Assembly: GCA_965198715.1 (NCBI GenBank) | Contig: CBDAPV010000002.1 | Coordinates: 1,364,001 to 1,428,000, forward strand | DNA: 64,000 nt | Reading direction: 5' to 3' | Origin: RH-AL1 sp965198715 | Lineage (GTDB): Bacteria > Pseudomonadota > Alphaproteobacteria > Rhizobiales > Beijerinckiaceae | Made by a program: the position numbers and the translations under genes | Shown: positions 25,647 to 33,675 of the stretch, piece after piece | Layout: each line of letters begins with the position of its first letter | How positions within the stretch are numbered: position 1 is the stretch's first letter | Notes under the pieces: generated by a model | What the model was told of the DNA's origin: nothing | Seen by the model: the letters and a program-made list of their open reading frames with translations, nothing else | Databases searched by the model: none

Positions 25647-25900
25647 TCATTCCTCGATCATCGCGCGGATGCGAGTGGCGAGAACGTCCGTGGCGAAGGG
25701 CTTGATCATTATTTGCATGTCGAGCGCGCGATGGCGTGGTCGAGCACCGCGTCCTCGGCGAAGCTGGTAATGAAAAGCACCTTTAATTTCGGCCGCAGGA
25801 CGCGCGCGGCATTTGCGACCTGCCGGCCGTTGCGACCGCCTGAGAGGCCGACGGCAAACCTTGGGCTCGTCGACGACCATCAGCACCGTCTCGCCCGCCT
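25647..25900 (-). pseudogene. Remnant of a receiver domain from a hybrid histidine kinase
   Basis: Three frames on the minus strand together give GETVLMVVDEPKV, then VGLSGGRNGRQVANAARVLR followed by KVLFITSFAEDAVLDHAI, then MIKPFATDVLATRIRAMIEE and a stop. This is the receiver domain that ends many rhizobial hybrid kinases. About 45 residues between the acidic pocket and the TDVGLPGG site are deleted, the phospho-Asp position reads Ala, and at least one further frameshift separates the last part. Non-functional. Confidence 0.6.
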
Positions 25901-26260
25901 TCGCCCGCTCTGCAGAGCCACGCGGCTTGGCGAAGAAACGCCGCCAGACGGGCGAGCTCCGCGACGATGCGACCGGTATTTCCACCCTCACGCAGAGACA
26001 CCGATCGTGCGTCTGCGTCCTCGACATCCATCATTCGTGAAAGAGGTCCACGGCAGCTCTCGCCCGACTCGATCATCGCCATGTTTCGGCAGGGTCTTAG
26101 AAGGCTCCGCCATGAGCGATACCTCCTGCCTGTGAGATCATCTTGCCGAAGTTGCGTTTGGAGGAAGACATAGAGCGTCGCGGCCGGGGCCTCGACAGAG
26201 CTTCACCGCCGCCCCTACACTCGCTCTCCGCCGTTCTCGGCAACCCAGATCCGCGCTTCC
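25901..26260. other. Gene-poor stretch upstream of the ABC importer
   Basis: No supported gene. The region carries further overlapping open frames without family features, which may be older debris from the decayed kinase. A substrate-binding protein gene, expected just before the importer permeases, is not present. Confidence 0.45.
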
Positions 26261-27181
26261 ATGATCCGGCTCATCGTCACCCGCCTCTTCGGCGCGATTC
26301 CGACGTTGCTCGCCGTCGTTGCGCTGTCGTTTTTCCTGCTGCGGCTGGCGCCCGGCGGCCCCTTCGACAGCGAACGCGCGCTCGATCCTGCGGTGCGCGC
26401 TAATCTCGAGCGTCTCTACGGCCTCGACAAGCCGCTGCTCCAGCAGTTTGGCACCTACCTCTGGAGCCTGCTTCAGGGCGATCTCGGCCCAAGCCTGCAT
26501 TGGCGCGACTTCACGGTGAACGAGCTTTTCGCCCGCGCCCTGCCGATCTCAATCCAGCTGGGCAGTGAGGCAATGGCTCTGGCGCTCGGTCTTGGCATAG
26601 CGCTCGGCGTGCTGGGCGCTTCCCAGGCCCGCGGCTTCGGCGCGTTGGTCGTGACCGCGGTGGCGCTGTTCGGCCTCGCGGTGCCGAACTTCGTCGTCGC
26701 GCCGCTGCTGCAGGTCTTCTTCGGTCTCGACTTGCGCTGGCTCCCGGTCGGTGGCTGGGAGGACGGTGCCTGGCGCCATCAGGTGCTGCCGGTGGTCGTG
26801 CTCGCTCTGCCCCAAGTCGCGATCATCGCCAAGCTAATCGAGGCGGCGCTACGCGACGCCCTGGCAGCGCCTCACATTCGCACGCTGCGCGCCTTCGGAC
26901 TTCCGGGCTCGCACATCGCGCTGCACGCCCTGCGCGGTGCCGTTTTGCCGGTACTTTCCTACCTCGGACCGGCGGCGGCGGCGCTACTCACCGGCTCGAT
27001 CGTGGTCGAGACGGTGTTCGCCATTCCCGGCATCGGCCGCTACTTTATCGACAGTGCGCTCTCGCGCGACTATCCCTTGACCATGGGCACGGTGATCGTG
27101 GTCGGAGCGATGATCGTGGTCTTCAACCTCCTCGTCGACATTGCCTATGGCATCGCCGACCCGCGCGTGCGCCATGACTGA
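26261..27181 (+). CDS. Oligopeptide-type ABC transporter permease (OppB/YejB-like)
   Basis: A 306-residue inner-membrane permease. It starts MIRLIVTRLFGAIPTLLAVV, the typical first helix, and continues with six membrane segments and the EAA-loop region LIEAALRDALAAPHIRTLRA. The C-terminal FAIPGIGRYFIDSALSRDYP is characteristic of OppB/DppB/YejB permeases. The gene overlaps the next permease by eight bases. Confidence 0.9.
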   Translation: MIRLIVTRLFGAIPTLLAVVALSFFLLRLAPGGPFDSERALDPAVRANLERLYGLDKPLLQQFGTYLWSLLQGDLGPSLHWRDFTVNELFARALPISIQLGSEAMALALGLGIALGVLGASQARGFGALVVTAVALFGLAVPNFVVAPLLQVFFGLDLRWLPVGGWEDGAWRHQVLPVVVLALPQVAIIAKLIEAALRDALAAPHIRTLRAFGLPGSHIALHALRGAVLPVLSYLGPAAAALLTGSIVVETVFAIPGIGRYFIDSALSRDYPLTMGTVIVVGAMIVVFNLLVDIAYGIADPRVRHD

Positions 27182-28241
27182 CGGCGGCGTGTGGCTCCGG
27201 CTACGGCGGGACACGGCCGGCATGGCGAGCCTCGCCGCGCTGCTCCTGATGGCGCTGGTCTGCTTCGGCTCGATCCTGTGGTCGCCGCACGCCTACGACG
27301 TCGTGTATCCCGACTACATCGCCGTTCCCGGTTCGCTCGCGGCTCACCCCGACGCGTCGGAGCTTGCCGACGGCCTCGCCGCTTTGGCCGAGCGCGCCCG
27401 CCTGCACGTGACCCGCGACGAGGCCGCTGGAACGCTGGCGTTCTCCGGAGACGCGTCGGTCGATCCACGCGTGCTGCGCTACCTCGAGCGCTCCGACATG
27501 TTCGCCCAGGCTGGCGCCCCGGTCGCCTCGGATGGCGGCAAGGTGCTGATTGCTCCGGTGCGCGTAGTGCGGCAGCACTTCCTGTTCGGCACCGACGCCA
27601 ACGGCCGCGACCTGCTGACGAGGGTGCTGGTCGCCGGCCGCATCTCCCTGGCCGTCGGCGCGCTGGCGTCCGCCGTGGCGCTCGGCATCGGTGTCGCCTA
27701 CGGCGCGGTGTCGGGCTACGCTGGCGGACGCACCGACGGAATCATGATGCGCGTCGTCGACGTGGTCTACGCCCTGCCCTTCGTGTTCCTCGTCATTGTC
27801 CTACTCGTGCTCTTCGGCCGCTCGCTATGGCTGATCTTTCTCGCCATCGGCGCGGTGGAATGGCTCGACATGGCGCGGATCACGCGGGGGCAGACGCTCT
27901 CGCTGAAGCGCCGCGAGTTCGTGCTGGCCGCCGAGGCGCTGGGCGAGCGCGGCTCGCGCATCCTCGTCCGCCACATCGTGCCCAACATGGTCGGCCCGAT
28001 CGTCGCCTATCTTGCCCTGCTGGTACCCCGCGTGATCCTCGCAGAATCGTTCCTGTCGTTCCTCGGCCTCGGCGTGCAGGAACCGCTGACCTCCTGGGGC
28101 ATCCTCATCAAGGATGGCGCCAACCACGTTCAGGGCTCGGTTCACCTGCTCGTCTTCCCGGCGCTGGCGCTCGCGATCACCGTGATGGCGGCCAACCAGC
28201 TCGGCGAGGCGATCCTGCGCGCGGCGAACGCCGCGGAATGA
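27174..28241 (+). CDS. Oligopeptide-type ABC transporter permease (OppC/YejE-like)
   Basis: A 355-residue permease partner. After the first helix there is an unusually long periplasmic insert (about residues 40-140, containing YPDYIAVPGSLAAHPDASE) before FGTDANGRDLLTRVLVAGR, where OppC proteins normally resume. The EAA loop EALGERGSRILVRHIVPNM and the ESFLSFLGLGVQEP motif are intact. The insert resembles the extended loop of YejE-type permeases. The stop overlaps the ATPase start (ATGA). Confidence 0.9.
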   Translation: MTDGGVWLRLRRDTAGMASLAALLLMALVCFGSILWSPHAYDVVYPDYIAVPGSLAAHPDASELADGLAALAERARLHVTRDEAAGTLAFSGDASVDPRVLRYLERSDMFAQAGAPVASDGGKVLIAPVRVVRQHFLFGTDANGRDLLTRVLVAGRISLAVGALASAVALGIGVAYGAVSGYAGGRTDGIMMRVVDVVYALPFVFLVIVLLVLFGRSLWLIFLAIGAVEWLDMARITRGQTLSLKRREFVLAAEALGERGSRILVRHIVPNMVGPIVAYLALLVPRVILAESFLSFLGLGVQEPLTSWGILIKDGANHVQGSVHLLVFPALALAITVMAANQLGEAILRAANAAE

Positions 28242-29839
28242 GCAAGGCGACGCTGCTGGCGCTGGACAAGCTCGCCGTGCGCTTCGGCAGCGTCGAAGCC
28301 GTGCACGGTCTCGATCTCGCGGTGGCGCCGGGCGAGACCGCGGCGATCGTCGGCGAGACCGGCTCGGGCAAGAGTGTCGCCATGCTCGCGATGCTGGGGC
28401 TGCTGCCGCCGAGCGCCCAGGTGAGCGGCAGCGCCCGCTTCGAAGGGCAGGATCTGCTGGGCCTCGACCGTCGCGCGCTCGACCGGGTGCGAGGCCGACG
28501 CATCGCCATCGTGTTCCAGGAGCCGCAATCGGCGCTCGACCCGCTTTTCACCGTGGGCTCGCAGATCGCCGCCGTCCTGCGCAACAGCCGCGATCTTCCC
28601 CGTCGCGCCGCCTGCGATCGCGCGCGCGAGCTGCTCGAGGAGACCGGCATCGCCGAGCCGGCGCGCCGGGCCAGCGCGTTCCCGCACGAGCTCTCCGGCG
28701 GCCAGCGCCAGCGCGTCGCCATCGCGATGGCACTGGCCTGCGAACCGAGGCTGCTGATCGCCGACGAGCCGACCACCGCACTCGACGTCACGGTGGCTGC
28801 GCGCATCCTCGAGCTGCTCGCGGCGCTGAAGGCGCGCCACGGCATGGCGCTGATCCTGATCAGCCACGACCTCTCGATGGTGCGCCGCGTTGCCGATACG
28901 ATCCACGTGATGGAAAGAGGCGTGCTGGTCGAGAGCGGGCCGGCATCGAAGATCGCGACGTCGCCGCAGCAACCCTACACCCGCCGCCTTCTCGCGGCCG
29001 ACCGCCTGCCACCCGCCGCTGCGCCGTCTACGACGACGCCCGAGCCGCTGCTCGTGGCCAAGGGGATCAGCGTGCGATATCCGCTGCGAGGCGGCTGGCG
29101 GCGGCGGACCTTCACGGCCGTCGATGGGGTCGACCTCGTGATCGGCCGCGGCGAAACGCTGGCGCTCATCGGCGAGTCGGGCTCGGGCAAGTCGACGCTG
29201 GGGCGCGCCGTGCTGCGGCTGACGCCGTCATCCGGCTGCATCGACTTCGAGGGCCGCGACCTGCAGGCGCTCGACACCAAGGCGCTGCGGCCGTTGCGCC
29301 GCGACCTCCAGATCGTCTTCCAGGATCCATTCTCGTCGCTGTCGCCGCGGCTCTGTGTCGGCGAGATCGTCGCCGAGGGCCTTGCCGTCCACGAGCCGGC
29401 ACTGTCGCATTCCGAGCGTGCGACACGAGCTGCGGCGGCGCTGGAAGAGGTCGGCCTGCCAGCGGCCTTCGCGATGCGCCGTCCGCACGCACTCTCCGGA
29501 GGCCAGCGCCAACGCGTCGCGATCGCGCGCGCCATGATCCTGTCGCCAAAGCTGGTGGTGCTCGACGAGCCGACATCGGCCCTCGACCGCTCCGTCCAGG
29601 CTGACGTCCTCGCCCTGCTCCGCCGGCTCCAGGAGGAGCGTGGCCTCTCCTACCTCTTCATCACTCACGACCTCGCCGTCGTTCGCGCGATGGCGACGCG
29701 GGTGGCGGTGATGAAGGACGGATACATCCTCGAGACGGGCGCCACCGCACAGATCATGCGCCACCCGCTTGATCCCTATACGGCATCGCTCATCGAGGCC
29801 GCCGCTCTGGTCGAGCCCAACGCGGTCGCTCCGACCTGA
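28238..29839 (+). CDS. Fused dual ABC ATPase (OppDF/YejF-like)
   Basis: A 533-residue protein with two nucleotide-binding domains in one chain. The first has Walker A GETGSGKS, signature LSGGQRQRVAIA and Walker B LLIADEPTTALD; the second has GESGSGKST, the same signature and LVVLDEPTSALD. This is the YejF layout, which energises peptide uptake through the two permeases encoded just upstream. Both active sites look complete. Confidence 0.92.
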   Translation: MSKATLLALDKLAVRFGSVEAVHGLDLAVAPGETAAIVGETGSGKSVAMLAMLGLLPPSAQVSGSARFEGQDLLGLDRRALDRVRGRRIAIVFQEPQSALDPLFTVGSQIAAVLRNSRDLPRRAACDRARELLEETGIAEPARRASAFPHELSGGQRQRVAIAMALACEPRLLIADEPTTALDVTVAARILELLAALKARHGMALILISHDLSMVRRVADTIHVMERGVLVESGPASKIATSPQQPYTRRLLAADRLPPAAAPSTTTPEPLLVAKGISVRYPLRGGWRRRTFTAVDGVDLVIGRGETLALIGESGSGKSTLGRAVLRLTPSSGCIDFEGRDLQALDTKALRPLRRDLQIVFQDPFSSLSPRLCVGEIVAEGLAVHEPALSHSERATRAAAALEEVGLPAAFAMRRPHALSGGQRQRVAIARAMILSPKLVVLDEPTSALDRSVQADVLALLRRLQEERGLSYLFITHDLAVVRAMATRVAVMKDGYILETGATAQIMRHPLDPYTASLIEAAALVEPNAVAPT

Positions 29840-29842
29840 GGC

Positions 29843-31141
29843 TCAGCCCTCGATCGGCTTGCCGGCGATCGTGATCAGCAGGTCGCCATCGCCGAGCAGG
29901 CGTTTAGCGACGCGCGCCGCATCCTCGACGTTGACCGCGGCGATCGAGGCGTTGCGGGTGTCAAGCCGATCGACGCCGTAGCCGTCGAGCTGCAGGCTGA
30001 CGAGCTGGCCGGCGATCTTGCGCGACGTGTCGAAGCGCAGCGCGTAGGAGCCGATAAGGTATTTCTTCGCCTTGTCGAGCTCGTCCTCCGGAATGCCGTG
30101 GGTGGAGAGCTTCACGATCTCATCTCGGATCGTGTCGATCGCCTCGGTCACGCGCGCGTTCTTGGTCGAGGTCGCGCCGACGAGCATCGCCGCGTGGTCG
30201 AGCTCGGAATTCTGCGAGTACACCGAGTAGCAGAGGCCGCGCTTCTCGCGGACCTCCTTGTAGAGCCTCGCGGTGAAGGCACCTCCGCCGAGGCAATGGT
30301 TCACTACCGTGGCGACGTTGAAATCGGAATCGCTGCGCATGATGCCCTGGCGACCAAAGCGGATCGTCGATTGCGGAAGGTCGATCGTGCGAACATGGCG
30401 TGTGCCGGTGCCGTCGAAGGTCACTGTGGAAACCGCGGCGAGATCAGCCTTGGCGGGCAGGCCCGCGAACACGCGGTCGAGTTCGCGGCCGAGCGTCTCT
30501 GCATCGATCGCGCCGACCACCGCCACCTTCAAGTTGTCGCGCGCCAGCAGTCGCGCGCGCATCGTGACAAGGTCTTCGCGGGTCAAGGTCGACAGGATGT
30601 CGAGATCGCCCTTCACCGGCTGTCCGTAGGGATGCTCGGGATAGGAATTCTGACGGAACAGCCGTGCCGCCGCGTGATCGGGATCGTTAATCTCATTGCG
30701 CAGCGAGGCCCCGAGCTGGCCGCGCACCCGCTCGATCGCTTCGGGATCGAGACGTGCCTGCATCACGGTGAGAGCCAGCAACTCGAAGGCACGTTCGGAA
30801 TGGCGCGACAACGTCTTCAGGCGACCCTGCAGAGCGTCGCGATCGGCCGAAAACGACAGCTCGATGGCCTTGTCATCGAGGGCTTGATGGAAGGCACCGC
30901 TATCGAGGTCGCCGGCGCCCTCGTCGAGCACACCGGCAAGCAGCGTTGCGAGACCCGGCTTACCCATCGGATCCTGCGCTGCGCCGCCCTTCCAGCCGAA
31001 ATTAACGGCAAGCAGGGGGATCGCGTAATCCTCGACGAGCCAAGCCTCGATGCCGCCGGGGGAGCGCACGTTCTGCACCCGCGCCGCGCGCGACGCGGGC
31101 GCGGCAATGATGTCGATCAACGATTCGGCATGTCCGGTCAT
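29843..31141 (-). CDS. M16 peptidase-like partner subunit (inactive site)
   Basis: A 432-residue M16 (pitrilysin/MPP-like) protein. The zinc motif position reads KPGLATLLAGVLDEG, so the HxxEH of active members is missing; the C-terminal R/Y pair is present in FTARLYKEVREKRGLCYSVY. Such inactive subunits pair with an active M16 protein encoded next door, as here. GAGGACC precedes two adjacent ATGs (31144 and 31141); the second has better spacing. Confidence 0.9.
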   Translation of the reverse strand: MTGHAESLIDIIAAPASRAARVQNVRSPGGIEAWLVEDYAIPLLAVNFGWKGGAAQDPMGKPGLATLLAGVLDEGAGDLDSGAFHQALDDKAIELSFSADRDALQGRLKTLSRHSERAFELLALTVMQARLDPEAIERVRGQLGASLRNEINDPDHAAARLFRQNSYPEHPYGQPVKGDLDILSTLTREDLVTMRARLLARDNLKVAVVGAIDAETLGRELDRVFAGLPAKADLAAVSTVTFDGTGTRHVRTIDLPQSTIRFGRQGIMRSDSDFNVATVVNHCLGGGAFTARLYKEVREKRGLCYSVYSQNSELDHAAMLVGATSTKNARVTEAIDTIRDEIVKLSTHGIPEDELDKAKKYLIGSYALRFDTSRKIAGQLVSLQLDGYGVDRLDTRNASIAAVNVEDAARVAKRLLGDGDLLITIAGKPIEG

Positions 31142-31149
31142 CATGGTCC

Positions 31150-32520
31150 TCAGGCCGCCGCGGAGAGTTCGGAGGCTTGGGCGTCCGGCGCTTCGGCCTC
31201 GAGCAGGTAGCCCGCAACGCCGCGGCGGCGTTCGAGCAACGGCATGACGGCGGCCACGTCGGCGGCGGTGACAGCCTCGATGCGTTCGGGCCAAGCCTGT
31301 ATATCGGCCAGTGACAGGCCCGTCGTCAGCGAAGCGCCGTACCAGTTGGCGAGCTGCATCTGGCTGTCGCGGGCGTAGATCGCCTCGGCGACAAGGCGGG
31401 TCTTGGCGCGGACGATGTCCGCCTCCTCGACGCCGACGGCGGTGAGCCGCTTGAGGATCTTATCGACCGCCGCAGCCAGCGTCTCGAGGGAGACACCGGG
31501 GGCCGGCACGGCGTAGATGTAGAAGCGCGTCTCATCAAGCGACGTACCCATGTAATGCGCGCCGGCTGCGACGGCGAGGCGGTCACCCATGACCAGGGAC
31601 TTGAACATGACGCTCGTCTGGCCGCCGCCGAGCAGGTAGGCGAGCACCTCAAGCGCTTCGGCTTCGCCCGGCTTGGCGGTGCGATAGGACGGCACGAGAT
31701 GCATGCGCTGGAATCGCGGCTGCTCGACCTTCTCGTCGGCGAGAGTCACCTGGCGGAATGTGGTGGGACGCGGTTCCTGCGGTCGACGGCGCTGCGGCGC
31801 CTCGCCGAAAGGCGGCACCGGCCCGTAGATCTCGCCCGCGAGCGCGATCGTAGTTCGGGGATCGACGTCGCCGGCGACGATGAGGATGGCGTTCTCGGGC
31901 GTGTAGAACCGCTCGTAGTAGTTGAAAGCGTCGGTGCGATCGAGGCTCTCGATCTCGTGCTCCCAGCCGATCACCGGCTTGCCGTAGGGATGGGTCGAGT
32001 AGACCGCCGAGCCCATCGCCTCGTCGAGGATTTCGGAAGGGTCTGAATCGGTGCGCATGCGCCGCTCCTCGAGCACCACGTTGCGCTCGGGCGTCACGAT
32101 CTCGTCGGTGAGGACGAGGTTCTTCATCCGATCCGCCTCGTATTCCATGCACACCGCAAGGTGCTCCTTGGGAATGCGCTGGAAATAGGCGGTGAAATCG
32201 TTGGAGGTGAAGGCGTTCTCCTGACCGCCGAGGTCGGACACGAGCTCGGAGAATTTGCCGGCGGGATTCTTATGCGTGCCCCTGAACATCAGGTGCTCAA
32301 GGAAATGCGCGATGCCCGACTTGCCGAGCGGATCATCGGCTGAGCCGTTACGGTACCACACCATGTGGGTCACGACCGGCGCGCGGTGATCGGGGATGAC
32401 GACCACGTCCATCCCGTTGGCGAGGCGATGCTGGACGATCGCAGTATCCGCCGCCGGGTCGCCACCATGGTCGCCGCCGGGCGTCAGGCCAAGGGGTCCA
32501 TCGGAGGCGGAATGCGTCAT
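31150..32520 (-). CDS. M16 zinc peptidase (active subunit)
   Basis: A 456-residue processing peptidase with the inverted zinc motif HFLEH near residue 72 and the downstream Glu in NVVLEERRM, the complete M16B active site. The C-terminal half is the second M16 domain with LLGGGQTSVMFKSLVMG. It lies 8 bases before the inactive partner and probably forms a heterodimer with it. No signal peptide is evident, although periplasmic location is common for the family. Confidence 0.92.
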   Translation of the reverse strand: MTHSASDGPLGLTPGGDHGGDPAADTAIVQHRLANGMDVVVIPDHRAPVVTHMVWYRNGSADDPLGKSGIAHFLEHLMFRGTHKNPAGKFSELVSDLGGQENAFTSNDFTAYFQRIPKEHLAVCMEYEADRMKNLVLTDEIVTPERNVVLEERRMRTDSDPSEILDEAMGSAVYSTHPYGKPVIGWEHEIESLDRTDAFNYYERFYTPENAILIVAGDVDPRTTIALAGEIYGPVPPFGEAPQRRRPQEPRPTTFRQVTLADEKVEQPRFQRMHLVPSYRTAKPGEAEALEVLAYLLGGGQTSVMFKSLVMGDRLAVAAGAHYMGTSLDETRFYIYAVPAPGVSLETLAAAVDKILKRLTAVGVEEADIVRAKTRLVAEAIYARDSQMQLANWYGASLTTGLSLADIQAWPERIEAVTAADVAAVMPLLERRRGVAGYLLEAEAPDAQASELSAAA

Positions 32521-32628
32521 CGAGATCTCCAGGTGCCGAGAGGCGTAATGCTGACGATCTATATAACCATGCCCTGGCGGATCGCATCCGCAAAACGACG
32601 CGGTCGGCGATCGACGGACCGCTCGGAC

Positions 32629-33126
32629 CTACTGCGCGGCTTCCTGTGCGGCCGTCTTCTTGCGACGGTGGGCGTGCTTGGCGGCGCCTGGCGCCCGCAC
32701 GGCGTTGCCGTCGGAATCGTGGGTGATGTCAGCGGCCACTGCCGCCGGATCGCGCATGCCGGAGGGCGGCTCAATCAGGTACTTGCGCTGCATGCGACCC
32801 GTGGCGTAGGCGCCGGGATCGGTCGGGGGCACCGGACGTCGCGAATCGGTGAGCGCTCGGCGGCGAGCGGCGACATCGGGATCATTGACGCCGAGGCGCT
32901 CGGGATCGGGCCCGCCCGGAGGCGGCAGGTTATAACTCGGCGGAACCACGAGTGGCGCACGCTCGGTGTAGTCGATCGGCGGCCGCTCGGGACCGAAGCC
33001 GATGCCGTTCTTGATGTCCTCGTATTCCTGCTTGACGCTGGTCTGCTGCGCCGCCACAGGCACGACCGAAGCGGCGATGCCGGCGAAGGCGAGCGCCGCG
33101 AAAGCGGCGCGCGACATGTTACGCAT
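32629..33126 (-). CDS. Exported proline-rich hypothetical protein
   Basis: From the ATG at 33126 (GGGGAACGG upstream) the protein has 165 residues: signal peptide MRNMSRAAFAALAFAGIAAS to VPVAAQQ, then a Pro/Arg/Asp-rich body (ERPPIDYTERAPLVVPPSYN) and a Lys/His-rich tail. I know similar small exported proteins downstream of lspA in Rhizobiales, without function. It sits between lspA and the M16 pair on the same strand. Confidence 0.7.
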   Translation of the reverse strand: MRNMSRAAFAALAFAGIAASVVPVAAQQTSVKQEYEDIKNGIGFGPERPPIDYTERAPLVVPPSYNLPPPGGPDPERLGVNDPDVAARRRALTDSRRPVPPTDPGAYATGRMQRKYLIEPPSGMRDPAAVAADITHDSDGNAVRAPGAAKHAHRRKKTAAQEAAQ

Positions 33127-33192
33127 GGTCGTCCGTTCCCCGAAGTACATGCGATCTTGACATGAGCTTGACGGCAATTTGTAGGCCGCTCC

Positions 33193-33675
33193 TCACGGCG
33201 CCGCCTGGCGCGGCTGCGATCGCAGCGCGTCGAGCAGCAGCAGCGCGACGCCGAAGACGATGGCGACGTCGGCCAGGTTGAAGACGTACCAGTGGAAGCT
33301 GCCGACGTGGAAATAGTAGAAATCGGCCACCCAGCCGTAGCTGAAGCGATCGATGGCGTTGCCGACAGCGCCGCCGAGGATCAGGCCCAGCGCCAGCGCG
33401 ACGAGCCGCGTCGTCGTGCGCCACAGCCAAAGGGCGATGAGCCCGCTCGCCACCACCACGAAGGCGACGAGACCCCAGCGACCGGCGGCACTGCGGGCGC
33501 TCAGCAGCGAGTACGAGATGCCGGGATTCTTCGCCATGACGACATCGAGATAGGGGCCGAGACGCAGCGGCTGGCGGATTTCGATATCGTAGACGTCGAG
33601 CAGGAACAGCTTGTTGGCCTGGTCGACGAGGAGTGTTCCCACCGCCACCAGGAAGCCGGCGAGGCGCGGGCTCAC
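33193..33675 (-). CDS. lspA: Lipoprotein signal peptidase
   Basis: LspA cleaves the signal peptide of prolipoproteins in the inner membrane. The 160-residue protein has four membrane helices, the LLVDQANKLF start, and the two catalytic Asp regions GGAVGNAIDRF and FNLADVAIVFG. The GTG start at 33675 overlaps the ileS stop (GTGA), so it is coupled to ileS as in most bacteria. The longer open frame to 33789 runs inside ileS and is not used. Confidence 0.95.
   Translation of the reverse strand: MSPRLAGFLVAVGTLLVDQANKLFLLDVYDIEIRQPLRLGPYLDVVMAKNPGISYSLLSARSAAGRWGLVAFVVVASGLIALWLWRTTTRLVALALGLILGGAVGNAIDRFSYGWVADFYYFHVGSFHWYVFNLADVAIVFGVALLLLDALRSQPRQAAP

Noticed and set aside
27191..28237. Upstream extension of the dual ATPase frame through the second permease gene
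   Set aside because: The extension is Arg/Pro-rich shadow sequence of the permease; the ATPase starts at the ATGA overlap at 28238.
30098..31210. 370-codon plus-strand frame opposite the M16 subunit
   Set aside because: Shadow of the M16 reading frame; no motif.
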